From: JAENVU01 sp963756815
GTDB lineage: Bacteria > Actinomycetota > Acidimicrobiia > IMCC26256 > JAENVU01
NCBI GenBank assembly: GCA_963756815.1
Contig: CAVWPR010000048.1
Location: forward strand, 124,001 to 188,000
Direction of reading: 5' to 3'
Length of the DNA: 64,000 nt
Shown: piece after piece, positions 17,843 to 26,444 of the stretch
How positions within the stretch are numbered: position 1 is the stretch's first letter
Layout: each line of letters begins with the position of its first letter
Notes under the pieces: generated by a model
Database searches by the model: none
Seen by the model: only the letters and a program-made list of their open reading frames with translations
Told to the model about the DNA's origin: nothing
Translations under genes and position numbers: made by a program

Positions 17843-19138
17843 ATGAGTGACGTTGCCGTCATCGGGGCCGGGTACGTCGGCCTGACCACCGCCGTCTGTC
17901 TGGCGCATCTGGGCCACGACGTGGTCTGCGCGGACATCGACGCGGATCGGGTCGACCGGCTGAACAAGGGTGAGGTGCCGATCCTCGAGGACGGCCTGCC
18001 CGAGCTGCTCGCCGAGGGCCTCGAGTCGCGTCGGCTGCGGTTCGTGCTCGGCGCGCCGAGCGCGGCGCGCATCGCCGCCTTCGTCTTCCTCTGCGTGCCC
18101 ACCCCGCAGGGCGACGACGGCTCCGCCGACCTCTCGTTCGTCGACACGGTGGCACGCGAGATCGCACCGGTCCTGCGACCGGGGACGGTGGTGATCAACA
18201 AGTCGACGATGCCGGTCGGCTCCACCCGCATGGTGCAGCGCGTCCTGGCCGAGGCCGGTGCGCCGCCGGAGGACGTGCTCGTCGCGTCGAACCCCGAGTT
18301 CCTGCGCGAGGGCACCTCGGTGCGCGACTTCCTCCAGCCGAACCGCGTCGTCATCGGCTGCACCGACGCGTCGGTCGCGGTCCGGGTGTCGGACCTCTAC
18401 AAGAACCTGCACGCGCCGATCCTCGTCACCGACCCCGCGTCGGCCGAGATGATCAAGTACGCGTCCAACGCGTTCCTCGCGACGAAGATCTCGTTCGTGA
18501 ACGCGATCGCGAACCTGTGCGAGGCGGTCGATGCCGACGTCCGCGAGGTCGCCCTCGGCATGGGCTACGACCAGCGCATCGGCTTCGAGTTCCTCCACCC
18601 CGGGCCGGGCTACGGCGGCTCGTGCTTCCCGAAGGACACCGCCGCGCTGCTCTACGCGGCCGAGAACGCGGGCTACGACTTCTCGCTGCTCAAGGGCGTC
18701 GTGCAGGTCAACAAGGAGCAGCACGAGCGGATGGTGACCAAGCTCACCGACCTCGTGGGCGGCTCGCTCGTCGGCGTCCCGATCGCGGCGTGGGGCCTCA
18801 CGTTCAAGGCCAACACCGACGACCTGCGTGACTCGCCGGCGCTGGTGATCGTGCGTCGCCTGATCGAGGAGGGGGCGGTCGTGCGCGCGTACGACCCCGC
18901 CGCGGGCGAGCGCGCCGCCGCCATGGTGCCCGGTCTCGAGGTCGGTGCGGACCCCTACGAGGTGTGCAAGGACGCCCGGGCGCTGGTCCTGCTGACCGAA
19001 TGGGACGAATTCCGCTGGATGGACTTCGACCGCGTGGCCCGGATGTTGCAGACTCCCACCGTGCTCGACACCCGGAACATCCTGGACCCGGCGGCGCTCC
19101 GCCGGCAGGGCTACGCGTACGAAGGCGTCGGCCGCTAG
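17843..19138 (+). CDS. ugd: UDP-glucose 6-dehydrogenase
   Basis: Oxidises UDP-glucose to UDP-glucuronate with two NAD+. 431 residues, full length. NAD site VIGAGYVGLTTAVCL (residues 6-20), VFLCVPTP, INKSTMPVGST, ASNPEFLREG, and the catalytic thiol in GPGYGGSCFPKD (Cys261) with Lys and Asp after it. AWGLTFKANTDDLRDSP begins the C-terminal domain. The stop shares a G with the GTG of the next gene (TAGTG), so ugd and the UDP-glucuronate decarboxylase form a two-step route to UDP-xylose. Confidence 0.95.
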   Translation: MSDVAVIGAGYVGLTTAVCLAHLGHDVVCADIDADRVDRLNKGEVPILEDGLPELLAEGLESRRLRFVLGAPSAARIAAFVFLCVPTPQGDDGSADLSFVDTVAREIAPVLRPGTVVINKSTMPVGSTRMVQRVLAEAGAPPEDVLVASNPEFLREGTSVRDFLQPNRVVIGCTDASVAVRVSDLYKNLHAPILVTDPASAEMIKYASNAFLATKISFVNAIANLCEAVDADVREVALGMGYDQRIGFEFLHPGPGYGGSCFPKDTAALLYAAENAGYDFSLLKGVVQVNKEQHERMVTKLTDLVGGSLVGVPIAAWGLTFKANTDDLRDSPALVIVRRLIEEGAVVRAYDPAAGERAAAMVPGLEVGADPYEVCKDARALVLLTEWDEFRWMDFDRVARMLQTPTVLDTRNILDPAALRRQGYAYEGVGR

Positions 19139-20139
19139 TGGAGGACCATCCCCGCCGTCGGGCCACCGACGGCCCCCGTCCCCGCGCGGTCGTGAGCGGC
19201 GTGGCCGGGTTCCTCGGCTCGCACCTCGCGGAGTCGCTCGTCGCGCGCGGCTGGGACGTCATGGGCCTCGACAACCTCCTCACCGGTCGGCTGGAGAACC
19301 TCGACGCACTGCTGGGCCGCGAGGAGTTCACCTTCTCGCACTACGACGTCACGAACTTCGTGCACGTGTCGGGCGCGGTCGACGCGGTCCTCCACTTCGC
19401 GAGCCCGGCGAGCCCCGTCGACTACCTCGAGCACCCGATCAAGACGATGAAGGTCGGGTCGCTCGGGACGCACAACATGCTCGGGTTGGCCCTCGCCAAG
19501 GACGCGCGCTTCTTCCTCGCGTCGACGAGTGAGGTCTACGGCGACCCGCAGGTGCACCCGCAGCCGGAGGACTACTGGGGTCACGTGAACCCGGTCGGCC
19601 CGCGCGGCGTCTACGACGAGGCGAAGCGGTTCGCGGAGGCGCTCGCGCTCGCGTACCACCGCGAGAACGGCCTCGACGTGCGCATCGTGCGGATCTTCAA
19701 CACCTACGGGCCGCGCCTCCGACCCGCCGACGGTCGCGTGGTGTCGAACTTCCTCGTGCAGGCGATGCGCGGCGAGCCGCTCACGGTCTTCGGCGACGGC
19801 AAGCAGACGCGCTCGTTCTGCTACGTGGACGACGAGATCCGGGGGATCCTCGCCCTCCTCGACTCCGACCACGTCGGGCCGGTGAACATCGGGAACCCGA
19901 ACGAGTTCACGATCCTCGACCTGGCCGAGGCGGTCATCGACGTCACCGGATCGGGGTCGGAGATCGCGTTCGAGCCCCTGCCGGTGGACGACCCGACCCA
20001 GCGCAAGCCCGACATCGGCCTCGCACGGGAGCTGCTCGACTGGTCGCCACGCGTCGAGCTGCTCGAAGGTCTCGAGCGCACGCACGCGTGGTACTGCGAG
20101 CAGTTCGGTGCCGATGCCTCGGGAGTCGGCGGTGGCTGA
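19138..20139 (+). CDS. uxs: UDP-glucuronate decarboxylase (UDP-xylose synthase)
   Basis: Extended SDR of 333 residues, decarboxylating UDP-GlcA to UDP-xylose. Signatures specific to the UXS branch: FASPASPVDYLEHPIKTMKVG, ASTSEVYGDPQVHPQPEDYW, NPVGPRGVYDEAKRFAE (Tyr-Lys pair) and RIFNTYGPRLRPADGRVVSN. The nucleotide loop reads SGVAGFLGSH, with Val where Gly is commonest. The GTG at 19138 overlaps the ugd stop. Directly follows ugd and precedes a glycosyltransferase it overlaps. Confidence 0.93.
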   Translation: MEDHPRRRATDGPRPRAVVSGVAGFLGSHLAESLVARGWDVMGLDNLLTGRLENLDALLGREEFTFSHYDVTNFVHVSGAVDAVLHFASPASPVDYLEHPIKTMKVGSLGTHNMLGLALAKDARFFLASTSEVYGDPQVHPQPEDYWGHVNPVGPRGVYDEAKRFAEALALAYHRENGLDVRIVRIFNTYGPRLRPADGRVVSNFLVQAMRGEPLTVFGDGKQTRSFCYVDDEIRGILALLDSDHVGPVNIGNPNEFTILDLAEAVIDVTGSGSEIAFEPLPVDDPTQRKPDIGLARELLDWSPRVELLEGLERTHAWYCEQFGADASGVGGG

Positions 20140-20842
20140 CGTCGGGACGGGCGGCTACCAGAAGCTGTCGGTGATCGTGCCGATCTTCAACGAGCGCAAC
20201 ACCGTGGTCGAGATCATGCGCCGCATGCGGGCGGTGGACCTGCCGATCGAGCGCGAGTTCGTGCTCGTCGACGACGGCAGCTCCGACGGGACGCAGCAGG
20301 TGCTCTCCCAGCTCGGCGACAGCACGGTGAAGGTGGTCAAGCACGGGGCCAACCAGGGGAAGGGTGCGGCCATCCGCACCGGGCTCGAGCACGTGACGGG
20401 TGATCTCGTGCTCATCCAGGACGCCGACCTCGAGTACGACCCCGAGGACTGGCCGAAGCTGCTGGCGCCGGTCTTCCGCGGCAAGGCGACGGTGGTCTAC
20501 GGGTCGCGCTTCACCGGGGAGCGCCGCAACATGCTCTTCCTCCACTGGGTGGGCAACCGCATGCTCTCGCTCACGACCAACGTGCTCTACAACACCACGC
20601 TCAGCGACATGGAGACCTGTTACAAGCTGTTCGACCGGAAGGTCCTCGACGGGATCACGATCCGTTCGGACCGCTTCGACTTCGAGCCCGAGATCACCGC
20701 GAAGGTGCTGCGCGCGGGCGTGCGCATCTACGAGGTGCCGATCTCCTACACCGGGCGCGAGTTCGACGCGGGCAAGAAGATCACGTGGCGCGATGGCTTC
20801 GCCGCCCTCTACGCGCTCGTGAAGTTCCGCTTCGTGCGATGA
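20132..20842 (+). CDS. Family 2 glycosyltransferase, dolichol-phosphate-mannose-synthase type
   Basis: Soluble GT-A glycosyltransferase of about 236 residues. KLSVIVPIFNERNTVVEIMR, EFVLVDDGSSDGT (nucleotide-sugar site), GANQGKGAAIRTGL, IQDADLEYDPEDW (DxD-type metal motif) and DMETCYKLFDRKVL match polyprenyl-phosphate sugar transferases, which load a sugar on a lipid carrier at the membrane. I prefer the GTG at 20132, overlapping the uxs stop; ATG codons lie 18-24 nt further upstream in the same frame. The stop overlaps the next start (ATGA at 20839). Confidence 0.9.
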   Translation: MADVGTGGYQKLSVIVPIFNERNTVVEIMRRMRAVDLPIEREFVLVDDGSSDGTQQVLSQLGDSTVKVVKHGANQGKGAAIRTGLEHVTGDLVLIQDADLEYDPEDWPKLLAPVFRGKATVVYGSRFTGERRNMLFLHWVGNRMLSLTTNVLYNTTLSDMETCYKLFDRKVLDGITIRSDRFDFEPEITAKVLRAGVRIYEVPISYTGREFDAGKKITWRDGFAALYALVKFRFVR

Positions 20843-21759
20843 CCCTCGAGCCTCCGGCGGCGCCGCCGCCGGCCCCCCGGTGGTCCGCGGTGGTGGTCAA
20901 CTACGAGTCCGGCGGTCTGCTCGCCGACTGCGTCGACGCCCTTCTCGCCGACGACTCGGCCGGCACGGTCGAGGTGGTGGTGGTCGACAACGGGTCGGCC
21001 GACGGGTCGGTCGCCCGGCTCCGGGACCGGCATCCCGGGGTGACCGTGATGGATCCGCACGCCAACCTGGGGTACGCGCGTGCCGCGAACCTCGGGATCG
21101 CGGCGACGCGGGCGCCCGTCGTGCTCGTGTGCAATCCCGACACCGTGCTCGCGCCCGGATCGGCCCGGTCCGTGATCGACGCCTTCGCGGACGCGCCGGA
21201 CGTCGCGGTCGTCGGCCCCCGCATCGTGAACCCCGACGGCACGACGTACCCGTCGGCCCGGACCGCGCCCGGCACCGGGGTCGCGGTGGGGCACGCGGTG
21301 CTCGGGCGGATCGCACCGGACAACCGGTTCACGCGTGCCTACCGCCAGGCCGACGCGGACTCCGACGTGCCGCGCGACGTCGACTGGGTGTCGGGCGCGG
21401 CCTTGTGGTTCCGCCGCACCGCGCTCGACCGGGTCGGTGGTTGGGACGAGCGGTTCTTCATGTTCCTGGAGGACGTCGACGTCTGCCGGGAGATCACCGC
21501 GAGTGGCGACCGCGTGCGGTACGAGCCCGGGGCGGTGGTGACCCACATCGTCGGGGCGAGCCGCTCGCGGGCGCCCGTCCGCTCGGTGGTGTCCCACCAC
21601 CGAGCCGCCTACCGGTACCTCGACAAGTGGTGGACCGGACCCCGTCGGCTGGCGCTGCCGGCGGCGGCCGGGTTCCTGTCGGCCCGGGCGGCGGCGGCGG
21701 CCGCGAGCGCTGCGTTGACCGGGCGGGCACACGGGGGCGTCCCGGATTCGCGGGCCTGA
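20839..21759 (+). CDS. Family 2 glycosyltransferase, rhamnosyltransferase-like
   Basis: GT2 of 306 residues related to WbbL-type rhamnosyl/galactofuranosyl transferases. SAVVVNYESGGLLADCV, EVVVVDNGSADGS, ANLGYARAANLGI, LVCNPDTVL (metal motif), DWVSGAALWFRRTALDRVGG and FFMFLEDVDVCREI are all present. The C-terminus (SHHRAAYRYLDKWW, then an Ala-rich hydrophobic segment) suggests membrane association. Start and preceding stop overlap (ATGA). Acceptor unknown. Confidence 0.9.
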   Translation: MTLEPPAAPPPAPRWSAVVVNYESGGLLADCVDALLADDSAGTVEVVVVDNGSADGSVARLRDRHPGVTVMDPHANLGYARAANLGIAATRAPVVLVCNPDTVLAPGSARSVIDAFADAPDVAVVGPRIVNPDGTTYPSARTAPGTGVAVGHAVLGRIAPDNRFTRAYRQADADSDVPRDVDWVSGAALWFRRTALDRVGGWDERFFMFLEDVDVCREITASGDRVRYEPGAVVTHIVGASRSRAPVRSVVSHHRAAYRYLDKWWTGPRRLALPAAAGFLSARAAAAAASAALTGRAHGGVPDSRA

Positions 21760-21764
21760 CCAGG

Positions 21765-21770
21765 TAGCCT
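21765..21770 (+). promoter_or_regulatory. TAGCCT -10-like box
   Basis: TAGCCT ends 10 nt before the ATG at 21781, suggesting that the next gene has its own promoter inside the sugar cluster. Confidence 0.4.
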
Positions 21771-21780
21771 GGCTGCCGCC

Positions 21781-22593
21781 ATGGCCAAGCCGAAACCCAG
21801 CAAGTACAGCCGCGCCCGAATCCGCTCGAAGGTGCGCAAGCCGAAGCGGGGCGGCTCCTCCCGGGGCTGGATCATCTCCACGGTGGCCATCGCGGTCGTC
21901 GGGACGCTGCTCGTGGTGCTGAGCTACAACGACCGCCAGACCGAGGCCGCCGTCGGGCCGATCGCGAACAAGGACCACTGGCACGCCTATCTCGGCGTGA
22001 ACATCTGCGGCACGTGGGAGCCCGCCGTCCCGCAGTTCGAGGGTCGCGACGGGAGCATGAACCCGAACCCGCAGGCCGGCATCCACTCCCACAACGACTA
22101 CCTGATCCACGACCACCCGTTCGCCAGCGACGAGGCGGGCAAGAAGGCCACGCTCGGCCGGTACCTCACCTACGCCCAGTCGAGCGTCTCGTCCGACTCG
22201 ATCCGGCTCTGGTCGACCTGGGTGCCGAACGTCGACCTGACGAACGGCGACAAGTGCAAGGACTCGGGCAAGCCCGGCGAGCTGCAGTGGAAGGTCGGCA
22301 AGGTCGGCAAGCCCTGGCCGACGAAGCCCGAGACCGGCAACCCGGCCGACCACCACATCGGCAACGGCGAGATCATCGCCCTCTACTTCGTGCCCAAGGG
22401 CACCAAGCTCGAGCAGCCGCCCGGCTCCGACCAGGCGCTGCAGTCGATCAACGACCTCAACGGCCAGCCGGCGCTCCCGACGGCGTCGACGACGCCGGGG
22501 CTCTCGACGCCGGCGGCGAGCACGGGGTCCGGCGCGTCGAGCTCGACCACGCCTCCCGGCTCGACGGGCAGCACCAGCACCTCCACGCCGTGA
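21781..22593 (+). CDS. Conserved membrane-anchored His-rich protein of unknown function
   Basis: 270 residues: a very basic N-terminus (KPKPSKYSRARIRSKVRK), one transmembrane helix at about residues 29-49, then an outside domain with closely spaced histidines (KDHWHAYLGVNICG, GIHSHNDYLIHDHPF, NPADHHIGNGEII) and a Pro/Ser/Thr-rich, low-complexity C-terminal tail. The HxH spacing suggests a metal site, perhaps cupin-like, but I recognise no named family. It lies between glycosyltransferases and a sugar nucleotidyltransferase whose GTG overlaps its stop (GTGA at 22590), so a role in surface polymer assembly is plausible (inference). Confidence 0.8.
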   Translation: MAKPKPSKYSRARIRSKVRKPKRGGSSRGWIISTVAIAVVGTLLVVLSYNDRQTEAAVGPIANKDHWHAYLGVNICGTWEPAVPQFEGRDGSMNPNPQAGIHSHNDYLIHDHPFASDEAGKKATLGRYLTYAQSSVSSDSIRLWSTWVPNVDLTNGDKCKDSGKPGELQWKVGKVGKPWPTKPETGNPADHHIGNGEIIALYFVPKGTKLEQPPGSDQALQSINDLNGQPALPTASTTPGLSTPAASTGSGASSSTTPPGSTGSTSTSTP

Positions 22594-23597
22594 AGGCCGT
22601 CGTCCTCGTCGGTGGCGCGGGCACCCGGCTGCGTCCGCTCACGTACACGACCCCCAAGCCCCTGCTGCCGATCGCGAACATCCCGTTCGTCGAGCGTCAA
22701 CTCGACTGGCTCGCAGGGTACGGCGTCGACGAGGCCGTCCTGTCGCTCGGCTACCTGCCGGACGCGTTCACCCGGCACTTCGCCGACGAGCGTCACGGTG
22801 ACATGAAGCTCCGCTTCGTCGTGGAGCGCGAGCCGCTCGGCACCGCGGGCGGGATCCGCTTCGCGGCGGAGGGCATCAACGAGCGGCTCGTCGTCTGCAA
22901 CGGCGACGTCCTCACCGATCTCGATCTCGGCGAGTTCGTCGCGTTCCACGAGGCGCGCGGCGCGGAGGCGACGATCTCGCTCACGGAGGTCGACGATCCC
23001 TCGGCGTTCGGTGTCGTCCCGACCCGTGCCGACGGCGAGGTGATCGCGTTCGTCGAGAAGCCGCCACGTGACCAGGCCCCGACCAACTGGATCAACGCCG
23101 GCACCTACGTGCTCGAGCCGTCGGCGCTGGCGGCGATCCCGCCCCGCCTCAACGTGTCGATCGAGCGCGAGACCTTCCCGCGCATGCTCGAGCACCCGGG
23201 CCGCCTCTACGCCATGCGCTCCGACTGCTACTGGCTCGACATCGGGACACCCGGCAAGTACTTCGACGCGCAGCTCGACGTGCTCGCGGGACGGGTCGGT
23301 CTGCCGCCGACGCCCACCGCGACGCCGGCCGCGCCGGGGGTGTGGACCGAGGCGGACGCCGTGGTCGACCCGACGGCGGTGCTCGACGCGCCGGTGCTGA
23401 TCGGGGCCGGTGCGACGGTGGGTGCCGACGCACGCGTCACGCGCAGCATCGTCGGTCCCGGCTGTCGCATCGGGGCGGGCTCGGTGGTGCGTGATTCGGT
23501 GGTGCTCGAGGGTGTCGACGTCGACGCCGGCGGCGAGGTGGTGCGCGCCGTGCTGGCCCCCGACCATTCCCGACTCGAGATCGAAGGGACGGCATGA
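22590..23597 (+). CDS. Sugar-phosphate nucleotidyltransferase (mannose-1-phosphate guanylyltransferase-like)
   Basis: 335 residues: N-terminal nucleotidyltransferase (AVVLVGGAGTRLRPLTYTTP, KPLLPIANIPFVERQLD, VVCNGDVLTDLD, FVEKPPRD) and a C-terminal left-handed beta-helix region (LIGAGATVGADARVTRSIVG). This layout fits GDP-mannose pyrophosphorylases of the eukaryote/actinobacterial type. GDP-mannose would also fit the mannose-phosphate genes at 41.3-44.4 kb. A glucose-1-phosphate transferase is the main alternative. GTG start overlaps the upstream stop; its own stop overlaps the next ATG. Confidence 0.88.
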   Translation: MKAVVLVGGAGTRLRPLTYTTPKPLLPIANIPFVERQLDWLAGYGVDEAVLSLGYLPDAFTRHFADERHGDMKLRFVVEREPLGTAGGIRFAAEGINERLVVCNGDVLTDLDLGEFVAFHEARGAEATISLTEVDDPSAFGVVPTRADGEVIAFVEKPPRDQAPTNWINAGTYVLEPSALAAIPPRLNVSIERETFPRMLEHPGRLYAMRSDCYWLDIGTPGKYFDAQLDVLAGRVGLPPTPTATPAAPGVWTEADAVVDPTAVLDAPVLIGAGATVGADARVTRSIVGPGCRIGAGSVVRDSVVLEGVDVDAGGEVVRAVLAPDHSRLEIEGTA

Positions 23598-24535
23598 AGG
23601 CGCTCATCACCGGCGGGGCCGGGTTCATCGGGTCCACGCTCGTCGACCGCCTGCTGGCGGAGGACTGGTCGGTGGACGTGGCCGACGACCTGTCGAGCGG
23701 GAACCTCGGCAACCTCGCCGACGCACGCGGCGTCGGCGACCGCCGGTTCTCGTTCCACCGCATCGACATCCGCAACGCCGCGATCACGGACCTGATCGCG
23801 TCCCGCAAGCCCGACGTCGTGTTCCATCTCGCCGCGCAGGCCGACGTGCGCGTGTCGGTGGCGAAGCCCCAGTTCGACGCCGAGGTGAACCTCGTCGGTC
23901 TCCTGAACGTGTGCGAGGGCGCGCGAGCGGCCGGGGCGAGCAAGGTCGTGTTCGCGAGCTCGGGAGGCACGATCTACGGGAGCCCGGTCGAGATCCCGAC
24001 GCCGGAGACGCACCCGCAGCGGCCCGAGTCGCCCTACGGCGTCGCGAAGAAGGCCGGCGGCGACTACCTGCACTACTACAAGACGATCCACGGGCTCGAC
24101 TACGCCGCGACCGCCTTCTCCAACGTCTACGGCCCGCGTCAGGATCCCCACGGCGAGGCCGGTGTCGTCGCGATCTTCGCCGGGATGTTCCTTGCCCGGA
24201 GGCGTCCGACGATCTTCGGCGACGGGAACCAGACGCGCGACTTCGTCTACGTCGACGACGTCGTCGACGCGCTCACGCGCGCCGCCACGCGGGGCGAGGA
24301 CATCATCAACATCGGCACCGGGGTCGAGACGAGCGTGAACGAGCTCTACGGCTCGATGGCCCGGGCCACGGGCGTCAACGACCCGCCGAGCTACGCCCCG
24401 GCCCGCGCCGGTGAGCTCGCCCGCTCGGCGCTCGCGATCGGCCGAGCCGAGGAGCAGCTGGGATGGGAGCCGTTCACGTCCCTCGACGAGGGCACCCGCG
24501 CCACCCTGGACTGGTTCCGCACCCGCGCCGCCTGA
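23594..24535 (+). CDS. UDP-glucose 4-epimerase-like SDR
   Basis: Extended SDR of 313 residues. GGAGFIGSTLVDRLL (NAD), VFHLAAQADVRVSVAKP, ASSGGTIYGSP, SPYGVAKKAGGDYL (Tyr-Lys pair) and NVYGPRQDPHGEAGVV. Similar to GalE-type epimerases that interconvert UDP-glucose/galactose or their N-acetyl forms. Together with galT at 6.7 kb it could complete galactose use, but its place at the end of the polysaccharide block suggests supply of UDP-galactose-type donors. ATGA overlap with the upstream gene. Confidence 0.88.
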   Translation: MKALITGGAGFIGSTLVDRLLAEDWSVDVADDLSSGNLGNLADARGVGDRRFSFHRIDIRNAAITDLIASRKPDVVFHLAAQADVRVSVAKPQFDAEVNLVGLLNVCEGARAAGASKVVFASSGGTIYGSPVEIPTPETHPQRPESPYGVAKKAGGDYLHYYKTIHGLDYAATAFSNVYGPRQDPHGEAGVVAIFAGMFLARRRPTIFGDGNQTRDFVYVDDVVDALTRAATRGEDIINIGTGVETSVNELYGSMARATGVNDPPSYAPARAGELARSALAIGRAEEQLGWEPFTSLDEGTRATLDWFRTRAA

Positions 24536-24554
24536 TCGACCGAGGGGGAGTGGC

Positions 24555-25116
24555 ATGGCCGCGCTGAGCTACGTGACGAACGTGTCCGTCGACGGCTGCA
24601 TCGAGGACCCGAGCGGTGGCCTCGAGTGGAGCCGAGCCGAGCGACGAGTTCTTCGCGTTCATCACCGACCTCGTGCGCCCGGTCGGGACCTACCTCTACG
24701 GGCGGCGCCTGTACGAGGCGATGGCGGTCTGGGAGACGGACCCCACGCTGGCCGCGCATTCGGAGCTCCGGGCGGATTTCGCCGACGTCTGGCGCTCCGC
24801 CGAGAAGGTCGTGTACTCCACGACGCTCGAGGCCGTCCCGACCGGGGACACGCGGCTCGAGCGTCGCTTCGACCCCGAGGCAGTCCGGGCCATGAAGTCG
24901 TCCGCGACCCGTGGTCTCACCATCGGCGGGGCCGCGCTCGCCGCGTGCGCGTTCGACGCCGGCTTGGTCGACGAGTGCCACCTCTTCGTCCATCCGGCGG
25001 TCGTCGGTGGCGGCAGGACCGCCTTCCCGGGTGACGCGACGCTCCGATTCGAGCTGCAGGACGAGCGCCGGTTCGACAACGGCGTCGTGTACCTCCGCTA
25101 CGCCACGCGGACGTGA
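24555..25116 (+). CDS. Dihydrofolate reductase-like (RibD C-terminal domain) protein (frameshifted)
   Basis: Small NADPH-dependent reductase fold, about 186 residues. YVTNVSVDGCIEDPSGGLEW opens it; after an extra base near 24635 it continues PSDEFFAFITDLVRPVGTYL, YGRRLYEAMAVWE, TRGLTIGGAALAACAFDAGL and VHPAVVGGGRTAF. The family is often annotated as dihydrofolate reductase, but most stand-alone actinobacterial members have unproven substrates. It starts 19 bp after the epimerase and is convergent with the nitroreductase. Confidence 0.8.
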
Positions 25117-25131
25117 GGCGCGGCGCGCGCG

Positions 25132-25737
25132 TCAGCGACGCGCGCGAAGCTCGTCGAGCGGGATCGGCGGCCGAGCGCGGCCGACGTAGGCCGGGTCCGG
25201 GTGTCCGACCAGGACGCAGGCGTGCGGGAGCCAGTCGTCGGGGAGCGCCGAGCGCGTCCCGGGCCGCGTCGGGGCAGAAGATCGGGGCGGCAACCCAACA
25301 GGATGCGAGACCCGCGTCGGCCGCCGCGAGCATGAGGTTCTCCACCGCGGCCCCGAGCGACAGCAGCGCCATGCCCCACTCGGCGCGGCGGCGGGCCTCG
25401 TCGGGGTAGCGGTCGAGTCCGTCCCAGGTCAGGCAGCCGAGCACGAGCGCGGGCGCACCGGTGAGCTTGCTCGGCTCGCGTCGACCAGCTCGTCGATGCG
25501 CGCCGTGGGGACGTCGTCGCCGGTGAGGTCCTCCCGCCACCGCGCGCCCATCCGCGCGGCGAGCGCCGCCTTGCTGTCGGCGCCGGTGACGGTGACGAAC
25601 CGCCACGGCCGCGAGTGGTGCGGCGCCGGTGCGATGCACGCGGCGGTGACGAGCGCGTCGAGCACGTGGGTGTCCACCGGGGCCTCGGTGAACGCACGGA
25701 TCGAACGTCGCGCCTCGAGGAACGCGGGCACCGTCAC
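25132..25737 (-). CDS. Nitroreductase-family protein, FbiB C-terminal-like (frameshifted)
   Basis: FMN-binding nitroreductase fold of about 200 residues. RRSIRAFTEAPVD and ACIAPAPHHSRPWRFVTV form the FMN site; WGMALLSLGAAVENLMLAA and ASCWVAAPIFCPDAARDALG the dimer core. In mycobacteria FbiB is CofE fused to such a domain, which reduces dehydro-F420; here the domain is separate, with its GTG at 25737 overlapping the cofE stop (GTGA). Two indels, near 25475 and 25245, split it; the last part reads PHACVLVGHPDPAYVGR, stop at 25132. Confidence 0.78.
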
Positions 25738-26444
25738 CGGAACAGGTCCTGCTCCGCGGGCCGGATCAGGTCGCGGTAGGAGCCGGAGCCGAACCACTCC
25801 GGGTCGAGGCCCCGGACGATCGCGACCGGGACGCCGGCGGACTTGCCCATCACGAGCTCCGCGGCGGCCGCGATCTCGTCGGCGACCGCGACCTCGGTGA
25901 CGCGCAGCTCCTGGCCCCGGTCGTCGGTGCCGCCGCGGAGGTCGACGACCGCCGCGATCCCGGCCACCCCGATCGCGACGTCGGTCAACCCGTGGCGCCA
26001 CGCTCGACCGAACGTGTCGGAGATGATCACGCCGACCTCGACGCCCGCGGCGGCACGAATGGCGTTGCGGATCCGGTGGGCCGAGCGGTCGCCGTCGAGC
26101 GGGAGCAACGCGGCGTACCCCTCGTCGACGTTCGAGAGGTCGACGCCGGCGTTGGCGCACACGAAGCCGTGGCGGGTCTCGGTGATGACGAGCTCGTCGC
26201 GCCGGCGCAGGACCCGCACGGTCTCGGACGCGATGAGCTCGGCCCGGGCGGCGAAGTCGGCGTGGTCGAGAGGGACGAGCCGGCCCTCTGCCTTCGACAC
26301 GATCTTCTGCGTCACCACGAGGCAGTCGCCGTCGAGCACCGGAGTGTCCTGCGCGCCCGCTGCGTCGGTGATCATCGGGCCCAGCGCGTCGCCGGGCCGG
26401 ATCTCGCCGATGCCGTCGATCGGCAGGAGGTGCAGGGGGGCCAT
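25734..26444 (-). CDS. cofE: Coenzyme F420-0:L-glutamate ligase
   Basis: GTP-dependent ligase of 236 residues adding gamma-linked glutamates to F420-0. Signatures: LPIDGIGEIRPGDAL, CLVVTQKIVSKAEGRLV, ETRHGFVCANAGVDLSN, GVIISDTFGRAWRHGLTDVA and IGVAGIAAVVDLRGGTD. The ATG at 26444 overlaps the cofD stop (TGATG) and the stop overlaps the nitroreductase start, giving a tight cofD-cofE-nitroreductase operon. Confidence 0.93.
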   Translation of the reverse strand: MAPLHLLPIDGIGEIRPGDALGPMITDAAGAQDTPVLDGDCLVVTQKIVSKAEGRLVPLDHADFAARAELIASETVRVLRRRDELVITETRHGFVCANAGVDLSNVDEGYAALLPLDGDRSAHRIRNAIRAAAGVEVGVIISDTFGRAWRHGLTDVAIGVAGIAAVVDLRGGTDDRGQELRVTEVAVADEIAAAAELVMGKSAGVPVAIVRGLDPEWFGSGSYRDLIRPAEQDLFR

